From Cyanoderma ruficeps (lineage: Eukaryota > Chordata > Aves > Passeriformes > Timaliidae), in contig VZDJ01007747.1 in assembly GCA_008694505.1 (NCBI GenBank), positions 32,855,187 to 32,919,186 of the forward strand: a DNA stretch of 64,000 nt. Reading direction: 5' to 3'. Within the stretch, counting starts at the first letter, position 1; each line of letters opens with the position of its first letter. Positions 25,340 through 37,730 of this stretch are shown here, piece by piece. A model generated the notes under the pieces. That model made no database searches, was not told the DNA's origin, and saw nothing but the letters and a program-made list of their open reading frames with translations. Both the position numbers and the translations under genes were made by a program.

Positions 25340-25465
25340 NNNNNNNNNNNNNNNNNNNNNNNNNNNNNNNNNNNNNNNNNNNNCTCTCCTCTCCTCTCCT
25401 CTCCTCTCCTCTCCTCTCCTCTCCTCTCCTCTCCTCTCCTCTCCTCTCCTCTCCTCTCCTCTCCC
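25340..25465. repeat. (CTCCT)n array with adjoining 44-N gap
   Basis: Forty-four N (25340-25383) abut about 82 bases of near-perfect CTCCT pentamer repeats (25384-25465). The assembly evidently could not cross the array, so its true length is probably greater than shown. The strand asymmetry is complete: pyrimidine on plus, purine on minus. Such mirror-repeat tracts can form intramolecular triplex. The open frame on the minus strand across it is an artefact of the repeat. Confidence 0.95.
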
Positions 25466-25959
25466 TAAACAATGCTGGAGAATAATGTTAGGAAAAAAGA
25501 AATATTTATTGACTTTGTAATGGGATTAAGGAAAATTGGAAGAGAGTATCATTAACCCAAGGGATAAATGTTATATATGCAATCACTGCTATCCAAACCG
25601 TTGTTCATCTGGAAAACCAATTTAAGTTAAGCCTTTTTTAATTGCTTCTCTCTGTGTACATTTACTCAAATCAAGGAAGGGGCAGAAATATTTATTTTCT
25701 CTTTGTCAGAATTTTGTTGTGAATATCTACCTTTTTTTTTCCTCCTTTCTCTTCTGGATACTTCTTATAAATATGGATTTGAACAGAAATGTCTGCTTCA
25801 GAATCAGAATATCTCTGTCCACTGAAGGAAGGAAGATTTCACACTGCAGCAACAGGGATTGGGGTGCAGTAGAAGGTGTCTAGATGAGACTGAGAATTTC
25901 TCAGTACAACATCACAGAAGGTCCTTTATATCAAGATGAAACATTACATATTAAACCGT
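25466..25959. other. Unique spacer, no gene seen
   Basis: About 490 bases between the CTCCT array and the next CR1. It has a pyrimidine-rich patch (cctttttttttcctcctttc near 25731). No exon or repeat was recognised. Confidence 0.55.
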
Positions 25960-26238
25960 TGGAGGGTGTTCAGGAGAGGGCCATGGGGATGGGGAGGGTC
26001 TGGAGGGGAAACCTGGTGAGGAGCCACTGAGGTCACTTGGTCTGCTCAGGCTGAAGAAGAGGAGACTGAGGAGAGGCCTCACTGCAGTCACAACTTTCTC
26101 ATGAGAGGAAGTGAATGTACCAGTACTGATCACACAGGCACATGGTGTGACCCTTGGGGTATCCTCTGCAGCACCAGGATTTGGACTTGATGATCCTAAT
26201 ATGTTCCTTCCAACTCAGTATATTCTCTGATTCTATGG
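25960..26238 (+). mobile_element. CR1 LINE 3' fragment with internal losses, plus strand
   Basis: The left part (ctgctcaggctgaagaagag, gaggcctcactgc) matches the CR1 ORF2 tail region. The right part (ggacttgatgatcctaatat, ttccttccaactcag, gattctatg) is a CR1 3' end of the type with 'aactcaggatattctatg'. The material usually between them is mostly missing, so the copy is both 5'-truncated and internally deleted. No coding capacity remains. Confidence 0.88.
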
Positions 26239-28064
26239 CTCTCACTTTTCCTTGGCTCTGGGAAAAAAGAATTTCCTTGGAAAATTTGCTACTTCTTTTT
26301 CTGATTTTCTTGTTAAAAGGATGCAGTTTTACTGCAGGATGGTAAATAGATGCAGCAAAGGGACTGCATTTCAATTGTAGCTATCACTCAGGCTGGTTAA
26401 CTGTTGCCTGTTTGTTCAAAGAGGGAAAGGCTTTGAGATGAACTGGGCAATGTAAGAGTAGAGATTAGTTTAACATTTGGGACACTGCTGACTGTATTTC
26501 AATACTGACCTTGAACACTGCCTTGTCAGTAATGTATATATTAAGCCTTTGAGCACCAACATTATTTTATTGATGAAGTAACCTTTTGCTTGTGGTAATA
26601 CTGGGAAACTACTGCATGTATTTCAATGGAATTTTTCTATGTGAGAAAAGCAACAGTAAAAAGCTCAATTTTACCATTTTCTTTTCGGTGCAAAACAGCC
26701 GAAAAACCTCTGCATAAAACATTTTTCCTTTGTCAGCATATCAGAAGGTAAATTCTCAGTGCTAAATCTTGGCACAGTGTGTATGTGGAACTTCATAGCA
26801 TACCTGTCAGATGTTCTGATTCATTTTTAGGACTCTGAAATATCACAGCTATAAAAGATTTAAAAGTTCAGCACAGATTCAGCTGCTTAATTCAAAGAAC
26901 TGAGCTCATTAACTGTTTACCTTCCCTTTGAATACCCTCCAGGCTGAAAATGGGAATTGGCATCTTAACAATGAGCAATGCACCAGCATTGTACTAATGA
27001 GCTGCTTGGCATATTCACCTCCATGCCACTCTGCAGAAGTTCATTCTCTTTCATGGTACACTGTGTGGGGAGGAGGCAGCAGCACCCAGGCAGCCCAGGC
27101 TGGTGAAAGCCACGGAGCCCACTGAACATGATGTCAGCCCCCCTCTCTTTCCTCACAGCCACAAGCAACTACAGATCTACCACTGCACAATGCTGCATCT
27201 TGTGGTTGCTGTAGATTTCCTCACCAATCCTTTTAATTTTCCCTTTATTTCATGCCACTTTCTATCAGCTGGAGGAACATGGACACAGATGGGTGGTCCT
27301 GCCCTGGAAAATCCTACATGTGCTGACAGCAAAGCTGCAGAACAAGACTTTGCTGATTTCACAGAACAGATTTCAAGGCTGCTGCATACAGGGTTGCCCA
27401 GCATATATTTGATCCCCTTATAGAGCCCTTCTATAGACCCTCTCTGAAGTCTTTATAAGAAATGAAACTAAACAGTGCCTAATATTCTTTTAAAAACATG
27501 TAGATTTGCTGCTGTCCCACCCCTTTTCTCTTCAAGAACTAAGTCCATTTACTGGAAATTTTTGGCAGTCCCAGGATGGTGAGTACCTACGTGTTTCAGT
27601 GCTGTATTCTCTTTGCTGGGAGATGCTGTGGAATGTAAACTTTTATAATGGAAGGTCCTTCAAGTCCTTTTCAGTCTTGTCAAGTTTCCTTATTAATAGA
27701 AGAGAAGCAATCTTCCTTCAATGGCAGCAACTCTCTAGGCAACCTCTGAATTTATAAGAATACAGATGGTGCCTGCCATTTCTTTTTTTTCAGTACCACA
27801 CTGCATTCCTTATCTGACATGTGGAACTTGTTTGGTGCCATAATGCAGCAGCTGGAGACACGTTTCTTAAAGGTAAAGGCAGTTTAGCTTGCATTTTTCT
27901 TGGCAGCATTGAATTTTGCCCACCTGCAGACAACATTAATATTTTTTTCCCTTCTGAGATAGCAAGGCTTGTGATGGTGATCTGATTTGAAATATTTTGG
28001 CACTATGCCTCTTCCTCTCTGCACCATAAACAGATAGAGCTAAGCATTCCTCTCCTTCTAAACA
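26239..28064. other. Unique DNA, no gene recognised
   Basis: A good acceptor-like site (ccctctctttcctcacag, ending 27160) lies inside an open frame that runs from 27103 to 27423 on the plus strand. The frame has no recognisable domain, is overlapped by another open frame on the minus strand (27404-27177), and lacks a clear donor. I do not call it a gene. No interspersed repeat is visible. Confidence 0.5.
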
Positions 28065-28086
28065 GAAAAAGAAAAGAAAAGAAAAG

Positions 28087-28122
<36 letters not shown>

Positions 28123-28215
28123 GAAAAGAAAAGAAAAGAAAAGAAAAGAAAAGAAAAGAAAAGAAAAGAAAAGAAAAGAAAAGAAAAGAAAAGAAAGAAA
28201 AGAAAAGAGAAAAGA
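28065..28215. repeat. (AAAAG)n polypurine array, about 150 bp
   Basis: About thirty copies of AAAAG on the plus strand, interrupted once by a longer A-run (28086-28102) and by small variants near 28195-28215. Every base is a purine on one strand. Three overlapping minus-strand open frames rich in Ser, Phe and Leu are products of the repeat, not genes. This is the longest simple array read through without a gap in the window. Confidence 0.97.
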
Positions 28216-29852
28216 GCAGGCATCTACGTAAGTCTGTACATGGCATTTAAAGTGTTTAAATTGAAATATAATGCTTTGGAATCTATCTCTAGCAGATGAC
28301 AGTGCTAGATTTGAAGTCAAATTATACAAAACCCAACACTGTTTTAATAGAAGAACTTAATGGGGATGAATGCTATAGAGCTGGGTGCTCTGCAGTTCAG
28401 GCTGATCTTTCCTAACAGACTCTGGTGTGCAGCTGACTACATTGGAACAGCCCAAAAATGGACAGAAAGAGGAGGATCTCCTGACTGAGTGCAAAGATGC
28501 ATTAATCATAGGGAGGATGGCTATGCCTTAGCTTCTGACAGCAAAATCCGTACATTTGGTTGATTGCATGCTCTTGGTTAACTGGTTTCTGGGATATTTC
28601 CCTACTGTGTTTGTCAACAGCTGTTACTGCAGCAATTTGGTTTTCAGACGCTGGGCTTTGTAGTTTTCACTTCTCTCTTTCTTAATGGCTCTCAAAGCAG
28701 CCTGCTGGTCCAGTGTATAGCACAGCTGAAGAAAATGGAAAGACCTAGAATAAAATGGCATGGAAATGGTACCATTTCTGATGCCTTAGATGATACTTTT
28801 AGCAACTCCTTTGCTCCTGACCACTCCCCTAAGTTGGAGTGCTTACGGACCCTGTTTGTCAGGTTTTAGATCTGTGCTACTTAGTAGAGATTTGCAGTTG
28901 GGGTTATTGTTCGGCTCATTACCAGTTCTCACTGGGAAAGACACGAAAGAGTTAAAAAAGTTCAAGGAGTCTTTTCAAAGTAAGGTAATAACTCCTCCTA
29001 TTTGTCCTATTGTTAAAGGCTTCTTCGGGGTTTTAATCCAGAGTACATAAGAGAAAATAGGCATCCAGATAAAGGCAGATATCTGTCTGCAAGCATTTTA
29101 TCTTAGTTTTTGAGTGCAAATATCAACAGGCTGACAGCTCTCCTGTGTGCAGGCAGAGGCTCTCATCTGCTACAGGCATTTAGCACTAGCACATCACAAA
29201 AATATGGTTCGATTGTAAATATCAGCAGACTTCTCTTTTCAAATGTGCAGGAAAAGACAGTGGGAGCAAACCATATCCTCCAGCTGCAGCTCAGTCAGAT
29301 ATTTTCTTCACTTATTCAGTGTACAGGCATTTTTTTGTGCAAGTCACTAGGATTTTGAAGTGAATTACAAGATCAGCAGTTCTGACAGGACAAAAAGAAT
29401 ATTTTTAGTTCCACAGTTAGTAAACCAAATCAGCAGGACATGACTTTTTTGTGTGTTCTCTGTGAAAATCAACTGTTCCCTAGTGTTGGAGGTGAAAGGG
29501 TAAATTTTTTCCTTTGGCACATGGAATGACTGAATTTCAGCCACTTCACTGTTCTAGCAGAGCTTGTTCTCATAGGGGAACTTGGTGGGTAAATAGAAAT
29601 ATCTGTAAAAGCAGCTAGAATTGCCTCTGCTTCGGCTGTTATCTAAAAGTGTTTTTTAAAAGTAGCCAAGTAATTTGATAATCTGTTGAAGATTATTAAT
29701 ATAAAGCACTGAACAGAAGTGTTGCAGCTTGGTGGGCTGTTTGAGGCTTGCATCTTCTCACTGTACCAATGAAGTCCCTTCTGAAGCACAGGGACCCTGA
29801 GGTGGGGCAGGCAGCTGCAGAGGTCTGGGATAAAAAATGACTCTTCTCATTT
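28216..29852. other. Unique DNA, no gene recognised
   Basis: Two plus-strand open frames (28790-29050 and 29110-29358) have no family resemblance and no supporting splice context that I can defend. No repeat is visible until the CR1 at 29853. Confidence 0.5.
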
Positions 29853-30260
29853 TCACAGAATCATAGAAACCTAAAATAGTTTGGATTGAAAAGGACAAAG
29901 TTCATTTAGTTCCAACCCCGTTGTGGGCAGGGACACCTTCCACTAGACCAAATTGCTCAAAGCCCCATCTAACTTGGACTTAAACATTTCCAGGGATAAA
30001 ACACCCATAACTTCCCAGGGAAACCTATTCCAGTGCCTCACAGTAAAGAATTTCTTCCTAATATGTAATGTAAACCTGCCCCCTTTCAGTTTGAAACTAT
30101 TCCCCCTTGTCCTCTCACTCCATGCTCTTGTAAAAGTCTTTCTCCCTCTCCCTTGCAGGCTCCCTTTAGGTGCAGGAATGTGTATGTGTTTTAAGGTTTC
30201 CCCATAGCCTTCTCTTCTCCAGGCTGAACCACCCCAAATCTCTCAGCCTGTACTTTCATC
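29853..30260 (-). mobile_element. CR1 LINE, 5'-truncated, minus strand
   Basis: The plus strand starts with tcacagaatcatagaaacct, the reverse complement of a CR1 tail, followed by gggacaccttccactagacc, the 'cttaaacatttccagggat' block, the 'gaatttcttcctaata' block and 'tctccaggctgaaccacccc'. Orientation is therefore minus. The copy stops near 30260, just before a run of A (about 30273-30284). Around 400 bases remain, covering the 3' end and the extreme C-terminus of the ORF2 frame, with frame breaks. Confidence 0.93.
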
Positions 30261-32318
30261 TTCTTTACAGAAGAAAAAAAAAAAAGATGGAGCTATGAAG
30301 GGAATAAAGGGAATATTAAAGTGAAATAAGTCATAGAGCAGAAGAAATACAACTGGATAATCCCATTTTCCCCAGACATCTCTAGGGAAATCGCAAAATG
30401 GCAAATATTATGTAAGAGACTCAAGCCCTTCTAATAAGGGTGCCTGCCTCCTTGCAAGGATAAATTGGATTGGCATGTCTAAACTTGGAAAAAGGAATTA
30501 ATGAAGGAAACTAAAAATTGGCACAAAGGACAGAAAAAAATCAAACATTAAAAAATTGATTATGGTTTCTCACAGTTTCACTAGCTGTCTTCTAATGCTT
30601 GCATAATTTGAACCAATCTGGGGAAGTTTTTTGCCTTTTTACCACAGGATGTTGTGGATGTTGAAAGTATAAGTGCCTGCAAAAGGCAATTCATGGAATT
30701 AATGGCAAATAAAAAGATCCTTACAGGATGTTAAACAGAGAGGAAAATACAATAACTGGCTTAGGATACTAAGATCTCTGACAGCTGAGAGGATACATTA
30801 GGGAAAGTATCTGGGTGTGCTTGTGCTTTTTCTGTCTTCTTTCCTTTGTTCATTAATGCCAAGTTTTGATCTGAATACACTTTTTGTCCTTCAGCTGTAG
30901 TGTTGCTAAAAGCAAATTCTGTGGTTGAAGGCAGGGAGTAAAAGGTTCTGGCTGATGCCTGTCAATTGCTGTGTTGAAGTCTTTTCCTGCTTCCCTTACA
31001 TCACAAAATAATGATTACAGAGGAGTTGGTGTCAATTCACTGAAGTTTCAGTAGCAATGAGCAAAGCAAGAGGAATTACCTAAATTTGTCTTAATCCTCC
31101 TTATTAGGGTCCTTCTCCTATGTGTGGAAAAAAGTCTAAAAAATTTTAATAGTGGAGCAAAACCGGTCAATTAATAATTAAGTCAAAGTTTAATTTATCA
31201 GCACTTACCAATTGGGGGGTGGGAGGAGGGGTGGCAGGGGTGGTATAACCTGCTGTCCTAGAACTTATTTGTGCCTTTCAAAAAAGCACACATGTTTGGG
31301 TGAAAAACATCACCCTATTACCTCTGTCCAGACAGTTGTAAGTTTGCTTTTCCAAAACAGCTCCATTTACATCAGTCACTTTTCAACTCTATCTGTATAT
31401 TAAAATGTAATACTCGTGGCTGAATGAAATAAAGTCTTGATTTTATAGCTGAATATTTGATATTGGGGGTTTCCTATTGTTGCCCTACCTTACAGTTTTC
31501 AGACTGCTAGATTCACCTGGATAGAATATCTCTTTTTTTTAGTATTCAAATAAATGAAAAATGTCTCAATTTAGTCTTCACATTAATGTTTAAAATATAA
31601 TTTTCTTAACAATTAATATGAGCTGTTTTTGATGTTGCAGATACGGAAGACAGATGTAAAACAGCTGTAGGATGACTCCCCTTGGTCCTGTTTCTTGACT
31701 TTGGCAGCAGCAAACTTGGTACAGTTTTAAAATCTTTCTAGTTTGTGGTCTACCTTTAGGAACTTTTCCAGATGTTGACTCTGCTCCCTTGTTGTGTCTC
31801 TGCTTCAGCTCCATCCCACTCCACTGGCCCACACAGGAGCCACAGGACAGGTTGATATCAGCTCTGCAAACAGCAGAGGAGGATGATACAACACTTTTAC
31901 TGTCATTACATGTGTGGCAGCCTGAAGGGGTGTGGGAGGTTATTGTAGGGACTTCCAAAGGATCTATTGTAAAGCTAAGCCAGTTTCTCTGCTCAAAGAG
32001 CCCTGGCTCAAGAGTCTTCTCTTGGCGAGGGGACCCAAGTCCGTCAGGTGCAGAGGTTCTGGGTGGTGGGGAGGGCCATGTTGCTGCAGGCAGGGGGTGA
32101 CTGTGGTGTGCACTGGTTCCGTCTGGTGCCAGCGTAGGTGCTGTGACTCATGCAGGGCTGCACCAGTGCCACTGATGGTATCGATCTGCTTGTCTCCCAG
32201 CTGTTCCCTAGCTGTGTAAATCCTTCTGGCAGGGCTTCAAGCAAGGTGATTTTGTATGCAGAGGCAGTAACAGAACTCCATGTAATGCCCTAATCCTTTT
32301 TTATATGGGACAGGTTTT

Positions 32319-32405
32319 TTGTTTGAGGGTTTTTGGTAGTTTGTCCTTTGATTGTTTGCTTGGCTTTTTTGGGTTTGGGCCTTTTTTATTGTTTGGTTTG
32401 GTTTA
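32319..32405. repeat. G/T-rich low-complexity tract
   Basis: A stretch dominated by T and G with repeated tttg and gggttt motifs, ending tttggtttggttta. Probably degenerate simple sequence. Confidence 0.6.
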
Positions 32406-35400
32406 GGTTACAGTCTGTAAAGTACTCACAAATGCCTATCTGCTGTTGTGTTGTGCAGGTACACTAGGCAGGTGCCTAGAGAGAGGCTGATGAAGAAACC
32501 ACTGTGTTACCACATAGGACATTGTTAAATTGCTTCCCCCATTAACTAGTGACATTTGAGTTAAACTAATGAGAAGCATGTCTGCTGCAGTGCAGTATAC
32601 ATTTATTCTTGGAGTCTGCTTTCTTCAGCTTATTTACTGTTTTACCAACACTCTTAGTCACCATTACAGCTGATTAATGATGCCTTTCATTAAAGGGAAA
32701 CTATTATGGAGAGTCTTATTTGATCTACTTTGAAACTTTTCTATTTGTGATCATCCTCTTCTGTCCCTCCTTTCTCCTCCTTCTCATCTTTTCTCAGAAA
32801 TTATAAGTGAGGCAAGAGATAATGCCTTCACAGCCTTTGATCAACTGCTGTACATATGGCACATGATAAAAATCAGACAAAAAGCAAAGTGATATTCTTG
32901 ATAAAACATGTACTTCTACATTAATAATTTGCCATCATCTAAATTGCCATAAAATCCTCAGCTAGACTGATATAATCCTAATGCCTTTTGCACAATAGGC
33001 AGGTTTTAAAGCTCAGAACTACATCTCTTCTCTGATATAATCTGTACTTTATCAGAACTTGCTGTATGAGGGATGACCTCAGGATTTCTACAGCTGGGGC
33101 ATTCAGCTGCTTGCTTTAGGCTTATCTGACCTTGCCCACTTTATAAGTAGCTCTCTGAAAGGAGTTTTCAGTAATACTAGGGGTGCAAAACACTCAGTTC
33201 TGATTTTCCTTTTCAAACAAAAACCCATGCATGTGTGTTCTGAGAATTCTATCCAGGATTCTGGATAGACCCATGGATCTACTGGATGGGAAGAACAGGC
33301 CGTGCCCCCATCAGGGTACGTATTTTTGAAACCAATTTACACCATTTGATTTTCTATACAGATTGCTCATTTTGTACTGTGAAAATAAAAGGTGCATTTT
33401 GAGGATTTTTCCCATTTGTAGAAGAACCTGTAGTCTTTGGAGTTTCTCGAAACATTTAAATCTAATAGCAGGAATTCCTGGAAAGCAAAGCCATTTCTGG
33501 GGCTTTAGCATTACCCTCTCTCTGATATGCCAGAATGCAGAGGGCATGACTTATCCAAACCTCTATCCACTGAAAGTTAAGCAGTCACAGAAGAGCTCTG
33601 TGTGGTTGGGAACAAGAAGCAGAGACCACACAACAGAAAGAAAAGGAAATTTTCAAGAGAATGTGTAGATCAATTATGTCTTATTCATATATCTTTTTTC
33701 ATAGAGAAAATATGATCCAGCTCATAAATGTCCTAAAAATATTCAGCCTAGTGCAAAGACAGCATGTGTGCTAGAGAGATGAAGTAATGAGGAATGCCTC
33801 TTTTTTCTCATAGGTGTCAAGTTACAAATATTTTTTACATCATGATTCATCAGCTATGTTTGTCTTGCAATTTACCTACTCAATTTGCTACTATTCATCT
33901 TTCTTTCTCCTGCCATGCTGTCACCTTACATTTTTTGAGAATATCTTCCTCCTTCTAGGTTTGATTTCCTATCATCCAAAATCAAGGGAAATAAAGGTTT
34001 AGCAACATGTCAAGGGGGTATCTGGATTGAGGAAAATATGAGAAAGGTAAAAAAAGCCAAGGTTTCCATAGATGTGAGATCTTGACTGACCAATTTCATT
34101 CCATGGCAGGAGACAGCCTGCTAGGCCAAATATTTTTAAATGCCTCTTTGCAGTGGAGCCACACAGACAGAAATGAAATCTCATGTGGAACCATTATCTG
34201 ATTTATTTCTCTGTACCAACCACTGTTATACGTAAAACCTTTAGGCAGCTGTACCTATAGCACATTTTCCCAGTTCTTTAAGCATCTCATGTCTTTGTCC
34301 AATACTGAGGATGTGGCTGTGCACTCATGACCCAGAGATGCTCAACAAATGCTTTCTGGAAGTTATTCAGTAATACATAGGTATAGTGCATTTTCTGTTT
34401 GAAAGAGGAGAGCTTTTTACCCATGGAATTGAAGCTACAATTGAAGCTATTGTACCTGTGAGCAGCTTTTCGAATATGACAGAGCAGAGTGTATGAGGAA
34501 TACAAGTTCAGTGAATGGCTTCTCAAGGACAGGAGCTGTTTGCAGCCTTTCTCACACATAAATACTATTTCTATTACGCACCAGAAAAAGCTTGGTGATT
34601 ACTAAGTGTGAAACATGAGAAATCAAATCAAGATGGTGTTGTGGAGTTCAGTGGACTATGGTATTAGAAATGTGCTTTACTTAAACAGCACTGAATTCTT
34701 ATTACCTTTAGTCAGAGAAAGACACAACATGATACAAAGAGGTTTTTTGTGATGTCCAAAATGTATTTTTAAGCTTAGTTCTTTGGGAATGTTCTCAACT
34801 CCACAACTCCTGGGTGTTTTGTTTATATGATTTCCCCGAGCATTACAATGCCTTAAAGCATTACAGCCTCTTAGAGACATGGAATTTGCCAAGTGTGTTA
34901 TAATCACAGTAAAGGCAAGACAGATTTCTGTGATAATACAGGGCTTTGGTTCAGTATATGAGCACAAGATCAATAAGCAGTACATTGATGAACATTCAGT
35001 CTGCACTGAGGAGAAAGGAGTAAGACACACATTTAAAACAAACGCTGCAGCTGAGAAATTTTCAACAAATCATTTGTGTCCCGGTAGTGGTTTACCTCAG
35101 GTGCCCTTTACATTCCGTGAGGACAAACTGTACTGCAAATATCAGCATTTGCTTTTGCTTAACAGTGGGAGCGAGCACAGATTTAAAACTGAAAAAGACA
35201 AAACATATCAGGGACACCTCATTCACAATCACTTCAAATCACAGAGGAACTTGTAGTGCTTGAGATTATATATTGTTCTCCATACTGTCATTTCCCTGGT
35301 TTACCCAGTCTTCAAAATTTCTTATATTCATTGCAGAAAGCCCATTAAATTACATACAATTATGCTCAACTCTTTTCCTCAGAGATTTATGCTTTCAATT

Positions 35401-37236
35401 TTTAACCACAGGTTGTGGCTTTGAACACCACCCTATCTGCTCAGTGCCTGATTATTAAGGGAATTACACAGGACTTGCTAAAACAGCTAGTGGTGGTGAC
35501 AACTTGAATTTAACCTTAACACAACCTTGTTAATGGTGGGGACAATGCCTTAATATAAATATCTACTTGTATGCTCTGATTGTGGTTTATTTTGCTGCAG
35601 AGAACCTTGTCAAGCCCAAGAGTTGCTGCCTGTAGATCAATAGCTGCATGAGCTTATTCTGCCCTCCTGGTCTTTTCTGGGTGATTTGTTTTGCACCAAT
35701 GTCTGCTGTCAGTGGCGTGTGTTTGGCCAGTGAAGGTCCCACACATCTCTTTGAATTGGCTGGCATTTGGATGGGAAAATTCTTTACTATCTTTGGAAGT
35801 TCTTACAAGTATCTCATATTAGCTTTAAATGGTAAATTTAAAAATATTAAAAACAAAGTGGAAGAATCAGTTCTGGTTGTAAACTGGAGATGTATACTTA
35901 AATAAATAAAATTTATGCAGGGTTTCAAATGAAATGATAAGGCATAAACCTAAATATTTTTTGCTTTTAAACTTTTATCCTCTTTTTTTTCGTAGTGTTT
36001 CAAAATAGAATGAGTAGCATTTCATCATTTTTGTCTGTGGGATAAACCTGCATCTTTCCCTCCCACTTCTTTTTCTATCTTCCCTCATTTTCTTGTTTTT
36101 GGAAATTGTTATGCTCCAGATATTCTTGTGGGCACTGTAATAAAGTCCAATAATATGTTTCAAAATATTATACTTCTGGAAAATTTAAAACTGTAAACAG
36201 TTCCAAAAGTTAGGCAGAAAAAAATGAAATAGATTTTAATCTAAAAACATCATAGATTTCACTTCTGCTATTAAAAAGTTTCACAAAAGAATAAGAAAAA
36301 GGGGAAAGTGTATGGAAGGGGAGTTATTTCTGTTATTATTTCAGAATTTAATATTACTATTTGTTTGTATTATGTTAAGAAAAACAGATGGGGGATTGTG
36401 ATTAAAAATTCATTTTAATTTTAGATGCTTTCCCTCAAAATCATGAGAAATGTCTCTGCATCTGGCTTCAGAATTTAAATACCTCTGCATGTGATGGGCG
36501 CTGCAGGAAGTGATTCATGCTACTTGTTAAGGATGCAGTGAGTCTGCCTTGAGAGATGCCCATATATCTCCTGCCAGTGGAAGGAGAGTGGTCTAGAAAA
36601 CAAGTTTAAGCAATATTGTTTAGAAGGCTGAAGTCAGAAGTGGTGCTTCCACTTCTCTTTCCTTTTGAAATTTGCATGGGCAGTCCCATGCATTTGTAGG
36701 TACCCAGATCACTGTGATGATCTGTCCTGAAGTCCCTAGATTGCAAATCCTTGAGGCATGAAGAATTTAGGGGTGTGTGTGTATGCGTTTAAAGCACTGA
36801 ACATAATAAAACCGTGATTGAGGGTATAGCACAAAACCAAACTTCAATGGTTATTGTTTGGTATTTTTTTTGCACACAGCCTTTTGTAAAAATTATAAAG
36901 CTGCCTAGCCCATTAAACTGGAGCATCCTGGACAGCTACTAAGATAATATTAAATAATTTCTAGGTGTCCATGTGATGTTTTTAAATATTAGATAAGACA
37001 GAGCACAAAATAGCCAGGCATTTTGAAGCTGAAAATAATAATATGTGGTATTTATTTATGATGGTTTGATATTAAAATCCTGGAAGGGATCCTGACTTTG
37101 GAAGGCTACATTACTAGAGATTGATCTACAGCTATGAAGCACATGATTTAATGAGGGCTGCACCAAGCCAGCACCTCCTCAGCCTGTCTGTTCTTTCTGC
37201 CCTAATAGGATATCTTCATTCCTTTTTTCTTTTTGA

Positions 37237-37260
37237 CCCCCCCCCAAAAAAAAAAAAAAA
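37237..37260. repeat. C9A15 compound homopolymer
   Basis: Nine C then fifteen A, preceded by a T/C-rich stretch. The plus-strand open frame running through it (37121-37342) is not credible as a gene because the homopolymer encodes a run of Pro and Lys. Confidence 0.9.
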
Positions 37261-37577
37261 GGTTATAGATCATAATAGCACACTCTTCATGATATTTCAT
37301 GAGTCTGATAGAATTTCCAGATTGGAGGTTGTAGTTAGTTAGTTTTCAGAGGACTTTGTAGTGACTGCTTTGAGTTTATACTTTTCTCAGAAGAACATCA
37401 TTAATACATCCATCCCATTAAAGCAGTTCCAACTGGTGACTGCAGTAAAGAAACAACTTTCCATGAGTGATGAAAATTTTTAAAAAGTTTGATCTGTACC
37501 ACATTAACTCCTTGGTTACATTGGAAGGCATTGGTACCTCTACAACATAATTCACATTTCCTAGGACTGGAGGGTAG

Positions 37578-37730
37578 TAGGACAGCCTAGGTTGGAAGGA
37601 ACCACAGGAGGTCTGCAGTGCAAACTCCGCCCCAAAATCTGGGCAGCTGTGAAATATTCATAGTCTCCAGGGATGGGGATTGCACACCCTCTCTGGACAG
37701 CCTGCTCCACTGCCTGGCTGTTGTCATGGG
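37578..37730 (-). mobile_element. Old CR1 LINE fragment, minus strand
   Basis: Diverged but recognisable order on the plus strand: cagcctaggttggaaggaac, then agtctccagggatggggatt, then cctctctggacagcctgctc. This is the reverse complement of a CR1 3' region (the 'lead sentence' before a truncated ORF2 end). The octamer tail is too eroded to place exactly, and the far boundary near 37730 is uncertain; similarity may continue weakly to about 37770. It looks more diverged than the other copies. Confidence 0.78.

Larger units (their letters stand above)
30261..37577. other. Unique DNA, no gene recognised
   Basis: About 7.3 kb without a recognisable gene. It contains a GC- and CpG-richer patch at about 31980-32250, a G/T-rich low-complexity patch (32319-32405), a 9-bp perfect hairpin at 33248-33269, a 12-bp tandem duplication (aattgaagcta, 34427-34450), a 125-codon open frame at 34879-35256, and a C9A15 tract. 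None of the open frames carries a recognisable motif. Confidence 0.5.

Noticed and set aside
25245..25472. Minus-strand open frame with Arg/Glu/Gly repeats
   Set aside because: It is translation of the CTCCT array and runs through the N gap.
27103..27423. 106-codon plus-strand open frame with an acceptor-like site inside
   Set aside because: Overlapped by a minus-strand frame, no donor, no family resemblance.
27936..28329. Three overlapping open frames rich in Ser, Phe and Leu
   Set aside because: They are produced by the AAAAG array read on the minus strand.
31590..31958. 122-codon minus-strand open frame
   Set aside because: No recognisable domain and overlapped by a plus-strand open frame; chance is sufficient.
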